Of a stretch of DNA of 64,000 bases, positions 46,201-56,402 are shown in pieces. Position 1 is the first letter of the stretch. Each line of letters starts with the position of its first letter. A program made the position numbers and the translations under genes. The DNA comes from Papio anubis (lineage: Eukaryota > Chordata > Mammalia > Primates > Cercopithecidae): NCBI RefSeq assembly GCF_008728515.1, contig NC_044990.1:66196879-66260878 (forward strand), given 5' to 3'. The notes under the pieces were generated by a model that worked only from the letters and a program-made list of their open reading frames with translations, did not search any database and was not told the origin of the DNA.

Positions 46201-46991
46201 ACAAATGGGATCTAATTAAACTAAAGAGCTTCTGCACAGCAAAACTACCATCCAAGTGAACAGGCAACCTACAGAATGGGAGAAAATGTTTGCAATCTAC
46301 TCATCTGACGAGGGCTATCCAGAACCTACAAAGAACTCCAACAAATTTACAAGAAAAAAACAAATAACCCATCAAAAAGTGGGCAAAGGATATGAACAGA
46401 CATTTCTCAAAAGAGAACATTCATACAGCCAACAGACATATGAAAAAATGCTCATCATCACTGGCCATCAGAGAAATGCAAATCAAAACCACAATGAGAT
46501 ACCATCTCACACCAGTTAGAATGGCGATCATTAAAAAGTCAGGAAACAACAGGTGCTGGAAGGATGTGGAGAAATAGGAACACTTTTACACTGTTGGTGG
46601 GATTATGCTAGTTCAACCATTATGGAAAACAGTATGCGGCGATTCATAAGGATCTAGAACTAGATGTACCATATGACCAACCATCCCATTACTGAGGATA
46701 TACCCAAGATTATAAATTATGCTGCTATAAAGACACATGCACGTATGTTTATTGCAGCACTATTCTAATAGCAAAGACTTGGAATCAGCCAAATGTCCAT
46801 CAGTGACGAAGATTGGATTAAGAAAATGTGGCACATATACACCATGGAATACTATGCAGCCATAAAAAAGGATGAGTTTAAGTCCTTTGTAGGGACATGG
46901 ATGCAGCTGAAACATCATTCTTAGCAAACTATCACAAGAACAGAAAACCAAACACATGTGTTTCTCACTCCACTTGGGGTGCGGGAACTGA
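43270..46991 (+). pseudogene. L1 ORF2 (endonuclease and reverse transcriptase), broken
   Basis: Begins ATGGCAGGATCAAGTTCACA, the ORF2 start. Landmarks in order: the N-terminal endonuclease region (43270-43990), the reverse-transcriptase region around 44700-45320 with GATCAAGTGGGCTTCATCCC and CTGTTTGCAGATGACATGAT (the stretch that codes for the catalytic ADD motif of RT), and the C-terminal end near 46830-46980. Open frames are all under about 90 codons because of indels spaced every few dozen bases. In an intact L1 the protein nicks target DNA and primes reverse transcription; this copy cannot make it. Confidence 0.9.
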
Positions 46992-47241
46992 ACAATAGAG
47001 ATCACTTGGACTCAGGAGGGCATCACACTGGGAACCACCATGAAGGAGGGAGGGAGGGATTGCATTAGAGTTATACCTGATGATGGAAATAGCGAGTTGA
47101 TGGGTGCAGCAGACAACATGGCACAGGAAGTATACATATGTAACAAACCTGCGTTATGCACATGTACCCTACACAACTTAAAGTATAATAATAATAAATA
47201 AAATTTAAAAAAAAAAAAGTTATACTTTAAAAAAAAAAAAA

Positions 47242-47254
47242 AAGAAACATGGAT
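47242..47254 (+). repeat. Right target-site duplication of full-length L1
   Basis: Exact copy of 41207-41219, directly after the poly(A) tail. Confidence 0.94.
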
Positions 47255-47663
47255 TATTTCTAGGTGGAAAATTCATTTTCTCTGACACATACCCAACACA
47301 TCGTTCTCATAGTTGTAAATTCTATTTTTCATATTTGCATTCTAAGGAAGTTGAGCCTTCACATGTGTTTTATAAGAGTTACAGATTCTTTTGACGGTGG
47401 ACACAACACAATGACACTTAGACAGATGAAAGGCAATTTTTCTTTGTTATTTTTGCCTCCAAATGAGAAAAGGCTGTCAGACCGGGTCACACAGGGAATT
47501 ATACCAGGGACAGGGCAATATCAAGCTGGAATCCCCAGGAGTAGCTTGTATATGGCAAGTGAAATAAAGTTAGCTACATTTCAATGAATCCCTTTGTATG
47601 TCTCACTTAAAAAATTGTCCAGGTTTTGGGGCATAGAGCTTGTCCTATTCTCTGGTACTTGGA
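47255..47663. other. Unassigned sequence
   Basis: No gene recognised. A 107-codon plus frame (47264-47587) has no domain known to me. Confidence 0.4.
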
Positions 47664-47790
47664 AAATCAGAAAATAAGTAGAATTGTTGATGCCCTCTTA
47701 ATTTAAATAAAGTTATCACACTTTAGTTTCCCTCTATTGGGGATCATGCTTTAAAAATAAAACTAGTGACTTCAGATTGATGCTATTGGC
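47664..47790 (+). repeat. Diverged direct repeat, copy D
   Basis: Partner of 40520-40645. Without the 6-kb L1 between them, the two would lie about 1.1 kb apart. Confidence 0.65.
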
Positions 47791-48761
47791 TAACAGTAGG
47801 GCTGTGAGGGTGGGTGCGTTGTGGCGGGTGTATGAGAGCCCAGTAAGGGAAGTGGTTGGGGTGTGAATTTCATTAGCTGGGCAAGAAGGTGAGCTGATTA
47901 ACCTCTAACCAAATAATTTCTAACCTCTAACCTCATAACTGAATCAAAACAGCATTTAAAAAAATAATATCACAGTATTACTAGGTAATAGAACAAAACC
48001 TAAATTCTGTTCTCTTCTGTTTTTAATGTGGATATAAAACTTACTAAAAATTTGGAATCTTACTAACCTCTTTTTCTATCTTGTTACACAGCTTCTGTTA
48101 GGACCTGGGGTGTGTATTTGTCTATTAATTTCTCTACCAAATTTAGCTATATTTAGGGGTAGAAAACAAAGAAAATTTTTATCACAATACTATGTGGGAG
48201 GACATGCAAAACTAGTAACATTTGAGGATAAGTTCTCTAGATAAAACCTCTAGTTAGTGAATATGGAAATTATAATTGTCCAACATTGTTATTGATTACA
48301 TTTTCTTTTTAGGGAATTTTGTGACTGAGAATCTTTTGTCTGAAATTAAGTTTTCGTGTTATAAGTATCGTTATCTATATGTACTATTTTATGTATCCCC
48401 CCGTCACAGATCACTACTGAACACGCTATAATCAATACTCTAAATAATGAAGTGTTAGTTCATAGAATTACATAAATTTCACATTTTAATGCCTTCAAAG
48501 CCAATTCAGAGTAAATGGTCTAATCAGAGCATTTAAGTGAACAAAATTTACTCTTTCATTGCCTATGTAGTCATGATTCAAATCACCTTCTACATATGAG
48601 CATATATTTGATAAAATATTTTATAAACTATAAATGGACCATACAAATGTTAGACATTATTATTCTGGTTATTTTATCTGGCATCTGGACGTGAATTAGA
48701 TTTAGTAAGATTTGTACTTGGGAAATAACTTTATTATTATTTATATCAAAGGATCACAAAT
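47791..48761. other. Unassigned sequence
   Basis: A short G-rich patch (47800-47870) stands out from AT-rich surroundings; no gene or repeat recognised. Confidence 0.45.
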
Positions 48762-48814
48762 AAATACATGTATATACATATATACATATGTGTGTGTGTG
48801 TATATATATATACA
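48762..48814 (+). repeat. TA/TG compound simple repeat
   Basis: ATACATGTATATACATATAT with a central (TG)n run and (TA)n ends. Confidence 0.9.
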
Positions 48815-50674
48815 CTTTAGTCCTTCGATTGTCAGTGTTCTGCTGATTTTTACAAAAAACTAGTCAGATGACTTAGGAATACTCCAGATTCCACTACTTA
48901 GCTAGTTCATTCAGTGAATCATTTATTCTCTGAGCTTTGCTCTGCTCCTCAGAGACTTGTATAATTTCAAAATTAATTAAAAACTTGTAATCACATAAAC
49001 CATCTTCTCCTAAAAATCATCTTCATTTTTAAAATGATGTAACCGTGACATAGAAGGATAAATTGGACTAAACAAAATGTGGCAGTATCCGTAGTTAAAG
49101 CGCTTGAATAACCCCAGTCCTTTGATCTAAGCATGTTGAACTGTATAATATGCTCTGTTTTATAGTTGCACTGAGGTAGAATATAAAAAAGTTTGGAAGC
49201 CATAACATGCTGTAGCATTTGAAGGTTTATTTATTTAATACTAATGATAGTTTGGTATTTAAATAATTTTTCCTCATGATATCATTTCTTTAGTAGTTAC
49301 AGTTATTCTGATCAATCTTAGTAAAGTGAATGCTTGAAGAATATATTAACATTAACAAAATGCAAGCAAGATAAATTTTATATCACCAAATAAAGAGCAA
49401 ATCCTACAAGACAAAAACAATGTCAGAGCTGTCCTGTTATCATGAATACCCTTCACCTAATTTGTTTATAGCCATGCGTGTTCATAGGTAACAGTCCTAA
49501 AAACCCACCTACAACTTCCAAGGAAAGACTCCTACAGCCACTCACATACACAAATAGAGAGTGAAAAAATACCCTAAAGCTCCAAGTATAATGGGAAACA
49601 CTGAATATATTTTAAAATCCCACAGACATACTTAGAATTGAATAAGAGTAAAATAGATTGTAAATTACTAATGGATAGGGTTCATTTCGAAGATGATCCT
49701 TCAGATTTTCAATGTATATTTAAAACTTTTATGGAAAGCTACAGGCTGAATATTCAGCTATAAATATCCATCTGACTTGCGTAAGGTAGCAACTGCTGAT
49801 CCAATTTTTTTTAAATTGTCTTTTAACAAGCAAACCTCTTTTCTGTTGAAAAAGCATTTTCTTCTAGCATGTGTTCTATATGCTTTGTTTCCTCCTTTAT
49901 GCATTTCTCAACAAGAGTGACCCAGATGTGGAAGAGGTAGCATCATTTACATACCTCAGCATAAATTAACAGTCAAATTGATATACGATTTTTATTTATT
50001 ATTTCTCTATTTCAGTATATTTTGTGACAATCTCTTACCAAATAGATTATTAACAATTCAACTTTATAATCTGCTAGTGCTAATTATAAATCATATTTAT
50101 GTGTGTGCGTGACTTATCGATGTGTTGAAAATACATGTTGTATTCCAAAATTTTAAATTATTTAAACCATTTCCCAGGCATAGCAAACTAAAAAAGTAAA
50201 ACTTTCTGGTAGATTTGGCAGTTTAAGACCCACACAGAAACTAAAAGGCTTTAAGAGTCTTATAGGAGTTTTGAAAAAATACTTTCAATCAAAACTCTAA
50301 TTCTACTGCTCACTACTTACCACAATAACATATGTTCAATGACTAATTCTGAATGCAACTTACATTTTCTGAATCCTAACAGGGTCCTTTGTGTTTAGAA
50401 TCACTAGATAATTCAAAAGTGAAAAAGTTTATTCATTCCATAGCTACTTATACATATTTGAAAAAAAAGTAAGAGAAGTTCAAAGTATAGAATTTGTAAT
50501 ACATGGTAAATAGATTTTTGGCCTCAATTATTTTTATTCCTTTCTTTACTCCTTCCATCAATCCATCACAGATCCTTGCCCAATTGAGAGAAAATGTTGT
50601 GTTTTCATGGCTTTTATTTGCCAAGTAAAGAGTAATATTTCACAAATACTTTTCTGTTTAAGGAAATAGATCTT
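48815..50674. other. Unassigned AT-rich sequence
   Basis: No gene or nameable repeat. Small frames only (e.g. minus 48991-49218). Confidence 0.45.
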
Positions 50675-50985
50675 GTCATTCATTTCCTGGATATTTATTA
50701 CATATGTACTATGTGCCAGGCACTGTCCTGGAGCTAGAGTATGTTAAAATATCAACCACAAAAAAGATGCATGATCTTTGTTCTCCTCAAATTCACCATG
50801 TAGTAGATGAGACAAACATAAAGACTTAAAAAAAAGCATGTAATATTATAACTAAGAAAAAGCCCTGAAGGAGAAGTGAATATTCCTATGACGGCATAAA
50901 GGTAGTTGAACAAGTCAAGGAGTCAAGAGAAAAGATTTAGGAGATGACTGAACTGAGTTCTGAATCCAAAGGAGGTGTTAAATAA
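50675..50985. repeat. Ancient LINE-type (L2-like) fragment
   Basis: CCTGGATATTTATTACATAT, GTACTATGTGCCAGGCACTG, TCCTGGAGCTAGAG and ACCTGAAGGAG-like GCCCTGAAGGAGAAGTG in the order of a very common old mammalian repeat. Class judged from memory. Confidence 0.55.
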
Positions 50986-51896
50986 AGAAAAAAAGTTGTG
51001 ATTAACTTGAGCAGAAAGATGGGAAATAGCTTACACATTAGTATCCTCTATTCTCCAATCATGAGATTCCTATTTATGTACGTCTAATCAATACGCAAGA
51101 GAACTTTTTCCATCAACTTTGTTAAAGGTATTCTCACGGACACGTCAAGTAAAATATGAAAAAGAGAGTTCAGATGCTTCCTAGACATTGACATGCATAC
51201 ATGTTATTACTGATATTCGTGGCTTTCATTCCCAATGTGGCATTTCTAACAAATAATTGGCAAAAATCTGTAAATTTTATTTCATTGTTTTCTTGGTGGT
51301 CTCTAAATTGTAAACAAAAGGTAAAATTCAGAAAACTCTATTGGCTATATTTAATTAAATATAATATGCTTAATTAAAATAGATTACTATATACCTGTGA
51401 ATGGCATTTTTCTCTGATGGTTAATGGTTTTCATATTCACAGGCTTTATTGTCAGGATAAAAAAAGTAGCAATACATATAAAGTATATCTAGATCAGGAG
51501 CCATAAAAAATAACTCCTGATTTATTCCAACATTTTCCTGCTAACATATACTGCATATTCTCCTTATATACTAAAAATTCACTTGATACATGAAAAAAAA
51601 AAATTTAGTACTGAGTTCCTTAGAATTTTCCAATTCATAATTGAAAATGTATGATGGTTAGTAGAGCAAATAATTTAAACTTTCAGAGCCTCTGTGCTTT
51701 CATCTAAGGAATAGTTATAATAATAGTTAATAAAGTTTATCCAATAATTAAATTAGGTAATTTATTTTAAAATCTTATAGCATATTTGCTTACAGAAATA
51801 CGCACTCATTGTTTGTAGCCTATATTTGTAACTTAATATATAAATAACACATAATTTATAATTGTTATTGTAACTGATAAGAATTGTTCATTACTT
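50986..51896. other. Unassigned AT-rich sequence
   Basis: No feature recognised. Confidence 0.45.
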
Positions 51897-51910
51897 ATTT
51901 TATAATTAAA
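51897..51910 (+). repeat. 14-bp direct repeat left of solo LTR
   Basis: ATTTTATAATTAAA; exact copy at 52914-52927. Confidence 0.85.
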
Positions 51911-52913
51911 GTCTGGGGGTTTTGACGGCCGGTTAGGGCAGTTTAAAACTCCCTGAAGGGAAACAGAGCCTCTTACTCACAGGAAAGAGAGAGGTGGCAG
52001 GGTTTCAGAAGAGAGGAAGACCGGATAGTTTCGCAATTCATACACACTCACCTTCCAGGATCCCGGTCGAGGTCCCCAGCTGAAAAGGGAAAGGCTCCCT
52101 CGTCCCCTCTCAGGGCGCGTGATGGGGGAGTGACTGTTTTCTTCAGCGCCCCGCTGCTGAGACCTCTAGGGAGCACACAGATCGGCAGGCTATGGAGCTC
52201 CTACCCCAGGGCAGGGTCTAGGGGTGAATGTTTACAGCTCCTGAAGCCCCAATGGGCATGTGTTACAGGATACTCTCTAGTCTGCCATCTACAGGCAGCT
52301 CGTGTTAACTAGCTCAGTTAGGCCCTCGACCTTGTGGCAAGAACAAAGGGCTTTCTGTATTCGGGGCTCTTGCCTTGGTGTACCTGAAGAATCGGATCAC
52401 ACATGGGCTTGGAGAATGAGTGCAAAGTTTTATTCAGTGGAAGTAGCTCTCCGCCTGTGGGGCAGCCAGAAGGGAGATGGTTTTCCCCCGGAGTTGGGAT
52501 GCTCTGCAGGCCCGACTGTCCTCTGACTGCCCAGGCCAACCTCTGCCTCCTCCCGCTGGTCCACGGCCTTCTGGCTTCCGGCTTCTGTCAGCGTGTTCTT
52601 CTACTGGCCTGCTCCTATGGACGACCAGTCGTTTGTCTTCTTCCCCTGATGTGTTGCTCATCAGGACATCCAGCCACTTGTGTATCTGCCTGCAAGGGTC
52701 TCAGGTTTTTATAGGCCCAGAATGGGAGCGTGGAGAGCCAGGGTGGTCTTGGAAAATGCGACATTTGGGCGGGAAAGCATTTGTGCCTGTCCTCACCTAG
52801 GTCCCTGGGGGTTGGAACCCTAGCCAGGGACCAGGCTCTCCTCTCCCCAGCACTTCCCTTCCCCTCTTCATTTAAAGGGACCACCCTCTTCCCTTCCCAG
52901 GACTCCCTTATCA
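51910..52913 (-). repeat. Solo LTR, class-I ERV (ERV1) type, copy 2
   Basis: About 1.0 kb, GC-rich, minus orientation; same family as 26925-27752. On the minus strand: TATA-like CCTATAAAAACCTGAG (52703-52718) and an AATAAAACTTTGCACTC signal near 52427-52435. The outer ends read AGTCTGGGGG at the left and TTATCA at the right, close to the TG...CA inverted ends of an LTR. No internal region is present, so it is a solo LTR left by recombination. Many antisense frames here (52130-52984) are chance frames from GC-rich sequence. Confidence 0.88.
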
Positions 52914-52927
52914 ATTTTATAATTAAA
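52914..52927 (+). repeat. 14-bp direct repeat right of solo LTR
   Basis: ATTTTATAATTAAA, abutting the terminal CA of the LTR. Confidence 0.85.
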
Positions 52928-54785
52928 ATGAAGTCCACCAAAACTCCTAATGATGAAGTGTTAGAAAAATTCTTATTAATATAAGGAACATTATAAGTAT
53001 TACTACTGTCATGACTTCAGTCTAATATTATTTTAGATTATTCAAAATAATGGAATTAGACAAGCTAAATATATTAGTGGTGAAAATATGAAATCATTGA
53101 ATGCAAATGAACACTTTTTTGGGTAGATAAGATAATTTTGTATAAGGCTACAATAGAGCTGATTTTTAAACTTAACCAGCACAATATTGCATTAGACTTA
53201 GTTTTAGCCAGAGTTTTCTATACGTTTGTCTATAATTGGTGGGAATTTTAAGCCACTGTGCAGTTCTTCCTGATTATGCACTCGTTACTTTATATCAGCA
53301 GTTTGGAATTGGTCATGGTGGGAGTATTTACATCACAGAAAATTTAAAATGTCACAAATTAAAGTCTACCTCCCACTCCCAACCCCAGAAAGCTGGCTGT
53401 CAAACTTTACTAGCACCCCTCTGCATCAGACTTATGTTTAGCCAAGCAAAGTGTTCTATATATCTTACTGTAATAACTTGTTTATGGATGAGATGTGAAC
53501 TGAGAGCCTAAGATGAACATATCAGAGAACTTATTGCAATATTTCTTTTTATTTTAGATTTTTGCCAAGGTTTTGGGAAAACGTGGTCTCTTCTTGATAG
53601 AGTTTCAAAGCAGGAACTTTGGAATCCTTGGCTTCTGGCCACCCGTATAACTATCTCATGGAGAGGTCCTTGCCAAGAGATGGAAAACAGAGTCCTGGTA
53701 ATGCTAATTGTCTCCCTAGATAGAGTTGTACCAGAAGTCAAACTAAACTCAGATTTTTGCATACATAAGCCAATTGTTTGTTTTTCTTTATTATTTGATT
53801 CTGCATTCTATCACTGTTAAATAAATTTTTTCCTGAATATCACATATATATTAGTAACAAACTCTAAAATACTATTTGCTCCAAGACTTTAGAAATAGAT
53901 AATGAGGTAGATCTTTTCCTAACACATTTTAAGATGAACAATGAAGACTGTTTTCACCTTTGCTTTATGGTGTAGAGGTAAAAAATAAGGAAATTCTCAT
54001 TTATTTTATTTTTGGAAGAAAGATAGAGTATGGAATACCTCTGAGTTCGAAGGTTTACTTTACATATTTGGATATCTCCTAGATTTTTTCCATTCCTCCC
54101 ATTGTTTTTCCAAAGCCCAAACTTTTTATAGGAACTTAAAGTAGGTTATTTGAGGGGAGAAAAGTTGCTTTAAATTATTCCCTGTTGATTTCAGATGCTT
54201 AACACAGATTCTAGAAAGTTTTACTTTCTCCCAAGGAATAACTAATACCCTGTGGTATTAGGCAGGCTCTTTACACAGTAACATCATGATCATTTTTAGC
54301 AAAAGGAAATGGTCTGTGATTATTGAGCTATTATTTCCCATGAGTCCTCAAAAAGATGGACTAGGGAAAGCTAATCAGTAGTTTTGTCAGTTTCTTATTA
54401 TTAGTGTGATCATCTGATGTGTTGGAATATACAGATTGCCTATGGGGAGAAGAGTGTCATTTCTCTTTGGAAAAATAACCTGCCTAACTTATCTTTATAG
54501 AACCTCAGGAAGTCTTTATTAACTTACAATTTTTAATCATTAATACAGGCTTAGATAAGTAGGTTGTATCGGCAAATAGGATTTCAATTTATCTAAGACC
54601 ATAGTCACAATATTCATGATTTTTGCTTGTGGAAGTGAGTCTTAAATATCTTTGAGAAAACTAAAGTGATAATGAGATATTTTGGAGGTTCATCTTAAAA
54701 TTTTAGAAGAATACGATAATAGTAATTTGTTCGGATTTCTGGTCTGTGATGTAAGAAGCTTGCAAATTGTCACTCTATCTCAAGT
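52928..54785. other. Unassigned sequence
   Basis: No gene recognised. 53215-53480 and 53540-53760 are less AT-rich and may be old repeats that I cannot name; frames there (91 codons plus, 84 minus) have no domain. Confidence 0.4.
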
Positions 54786-55793
54786 AAAAAGCTGAGGAAA
54801 CTGAAAAATCAACAACTCTTCTTATTTTCAAAGGACACAAGTGGTTTGGAGGCAAACCACTGTCCCCCCAAATTGGAGAGACTGACAGATAAATACAGAG
54901 AAATAAAATTTACCTGAGTAGACACTCACCAGCTGAAACCTCTGTGGAAACCAGTGCAAGGGTGGAGAAACCTGAACTGTAATTGATGAAGTGCTAGAGG
55001 TCCAGTAAGCACAAGTTTGAAAGTTAAAAATCCCATAGTAACACAGTCATGGAGGTTGAGTTCACACACTCATAAATTTTACCTCCAAGAATTCTACCAG
55101 ATCCTCATAGTGAATACGGAAAAAAACAATCACCTCATGCTGTCCACACACTCATAAATTTTACCTCCAAGAATTCTACCAGGTCCTCATAGGGAATATT
55201 GAAAAAAAAAATCAGCTCTTTCTTCCCAATAGGAAGAGGGGAAAAGGAACCATTTTGAAATATTCCAGAGCATTCTGTTTTCTGTAATAAAGCCTGCACA
55301 AGGAGGGACTATTTAGTAAGAGCTTAACCTGCTGGAGTTTTCTCAGAGCCTAACTTACCCGGAGAAATGAGGAGACCCAACTTCATCAAGTTCTAGTCTT
55401 CCATGTGGAGGAAGGGAAAGACCAACTTCAGCCAAGTAGAACTATCCTGTCCCAAGAAGGGGAGAACAGGGGAACAAAGAAGCACATGTGAATTTCACAG
55501 CTGAGAAGCACAGGCTCACTATAAAACTGAGACCTAGTCAAAGACTATAGAACCCATTCCTTCCACCTACATCTTACCACCACATTACTAAAGACCTACT
55601 AATAAACTTAATTTTTACCCAGTACATCATTTCTGACCATCAGGGAAAAAAATTACAAGGCATACTAAAAGACAAAAAAATACAGTTTGAAGAGATAGAC
55701 CAAGCATCAGAACCAGACTCATATACGGCAGGGATGTTGGAATTATCAGACTGGCAATTTAAAACAATTTTGATTAATATGCTGAGGTTATTG
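54786..55793 (+). mobile_element. L1MA-type LINE-1, 5' part (before insert)
   Basis: Old L1 5' UTR and the start of ORF1: GGCAAACCACTGTCCCCCC at 54862, AATTACAAGGCATACTAAAA at 55653, GAACCAGACTCATATACGGC at 55711, GGAATTATCAGACTGGCAAT, and TTGATTAATATGCTGAGG. It contains an 82-bp tandem duplication (55063-55226). The ORF1 text resumes at about 56403. Confidence 0.82.
55063..55226 (+). repeat. 82-bp tandem duplication inside L1M 5' region
   Basis: CACACACTCATAAATTTTAC, CTCCAAGAATTCTACCAG and the following TCCTCATAG.GAATA..GAAAAAA occur twice, 82 bases apart (55063 and 55145). Copy 2 decays toward its 3' end. Confidence 0.92.
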
Positions 55794-56402
55794 TTATGGT
55801 TTCTTTCTAATTTGATCTTAAAGTCTCACTCTTGAGAGTGCTCATAAGGCAAAATATTCACTTTCCAGAGGAAAGTAAGTTTTGGATGTGTTGGTGAGGT
55901 GAGACACAATGAAGAAGTGAAACGGAAATGCTTGCAACAGAAAAAAAAAAGATTACAGATTCCTGAGAGGTTAGACGTTCCATCCAAAGGGAAAAGGAAC
56001 GCTGGAGGTGACAAGGAGTTCAACCAGCAGGTGGGAAGTGAGAAAGAAATAGAACCTGTAAGTCTATGCCTTTATTTATAGGCATGTGGGTTTATGGACA
56101 TCCCTTAGCCTTCGTCATGGGATTTGTAGATTGCTTAGTTTAAAGAAACACATGTGAAGGAATGGACCTATTTACAAGACTCTGGTGTCAACCATTATGT
56201 TTGACCATGGTCAGCAGCTATGAAGTGTGTTGAGTTTTGGATCTGTTAGATAAGAAACAAGTGGACTATATTATCCACAACCACTAAGTGAGGGGAAGTT
56301 TTAACTAATTCAAAGGTGAAAAACTATGACTGGGTTTCAGAAAAATTAATGTCAGGCTTAAAAATGGATGGTGAGGCAGCAAATATATCACACAAATTTA
56401 TA
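55794..56402 (+). mobile_element. Unassigned ~600-bp block inserted in L1M ORF1
   Basis: The L1 text is collinear before 55793 and after 56403, but this block is not L1. It starts near TGTTATGGTTTCTTTC and ends near ATATATCACACAAAT, and a TTAT tetramer sits on both sides (55790-55793 side and 56400-56403 side), so it could be an LTR-type insertion. I do not recognise the family. Frames inside it (55826-56023 minus, 55899-56081 plus) have no domain. Confidence 0.5.

Larger units (their letters stand above)
41220..47241 (+). mobile_element. Full-length L1PA LINE-1, plus strand, inactive
   Basis: About 6.0 kb with every L1 part in order. It starts AAGATGGCCAAATAGGAACA, the canonical L1 5' end, so it is not truncated. 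The 5' UTR is about 41220-42237, ORF1 about 42238-43250, ORF2 about 43270-46991, the 3' UTR to about 47190, then an A-rich tail interrupted by GTTATACTTT. A perfect 13-bp target duplication flanks it. Full-length L1 5' UTRs hold a sense Pol II promoter and an antisense promoter; whether they work here is unknown. The coding parts are broken by very many small indels, so it cannot retrotranspose. Confidence 0.97.

Noticed and set aside
47264..47587. 107-codon plus frame next to the L1 tail as a gene
   Set aside because: No domain recognised; it begins just after the L1 target site in AT-rich DNA.
52302..52984. Cluster of overlapping frames on both strands as a gene
   Set aside because: All lie in the second solo LTR; the overlap in many frames marks GC-rich non-coding DNA.
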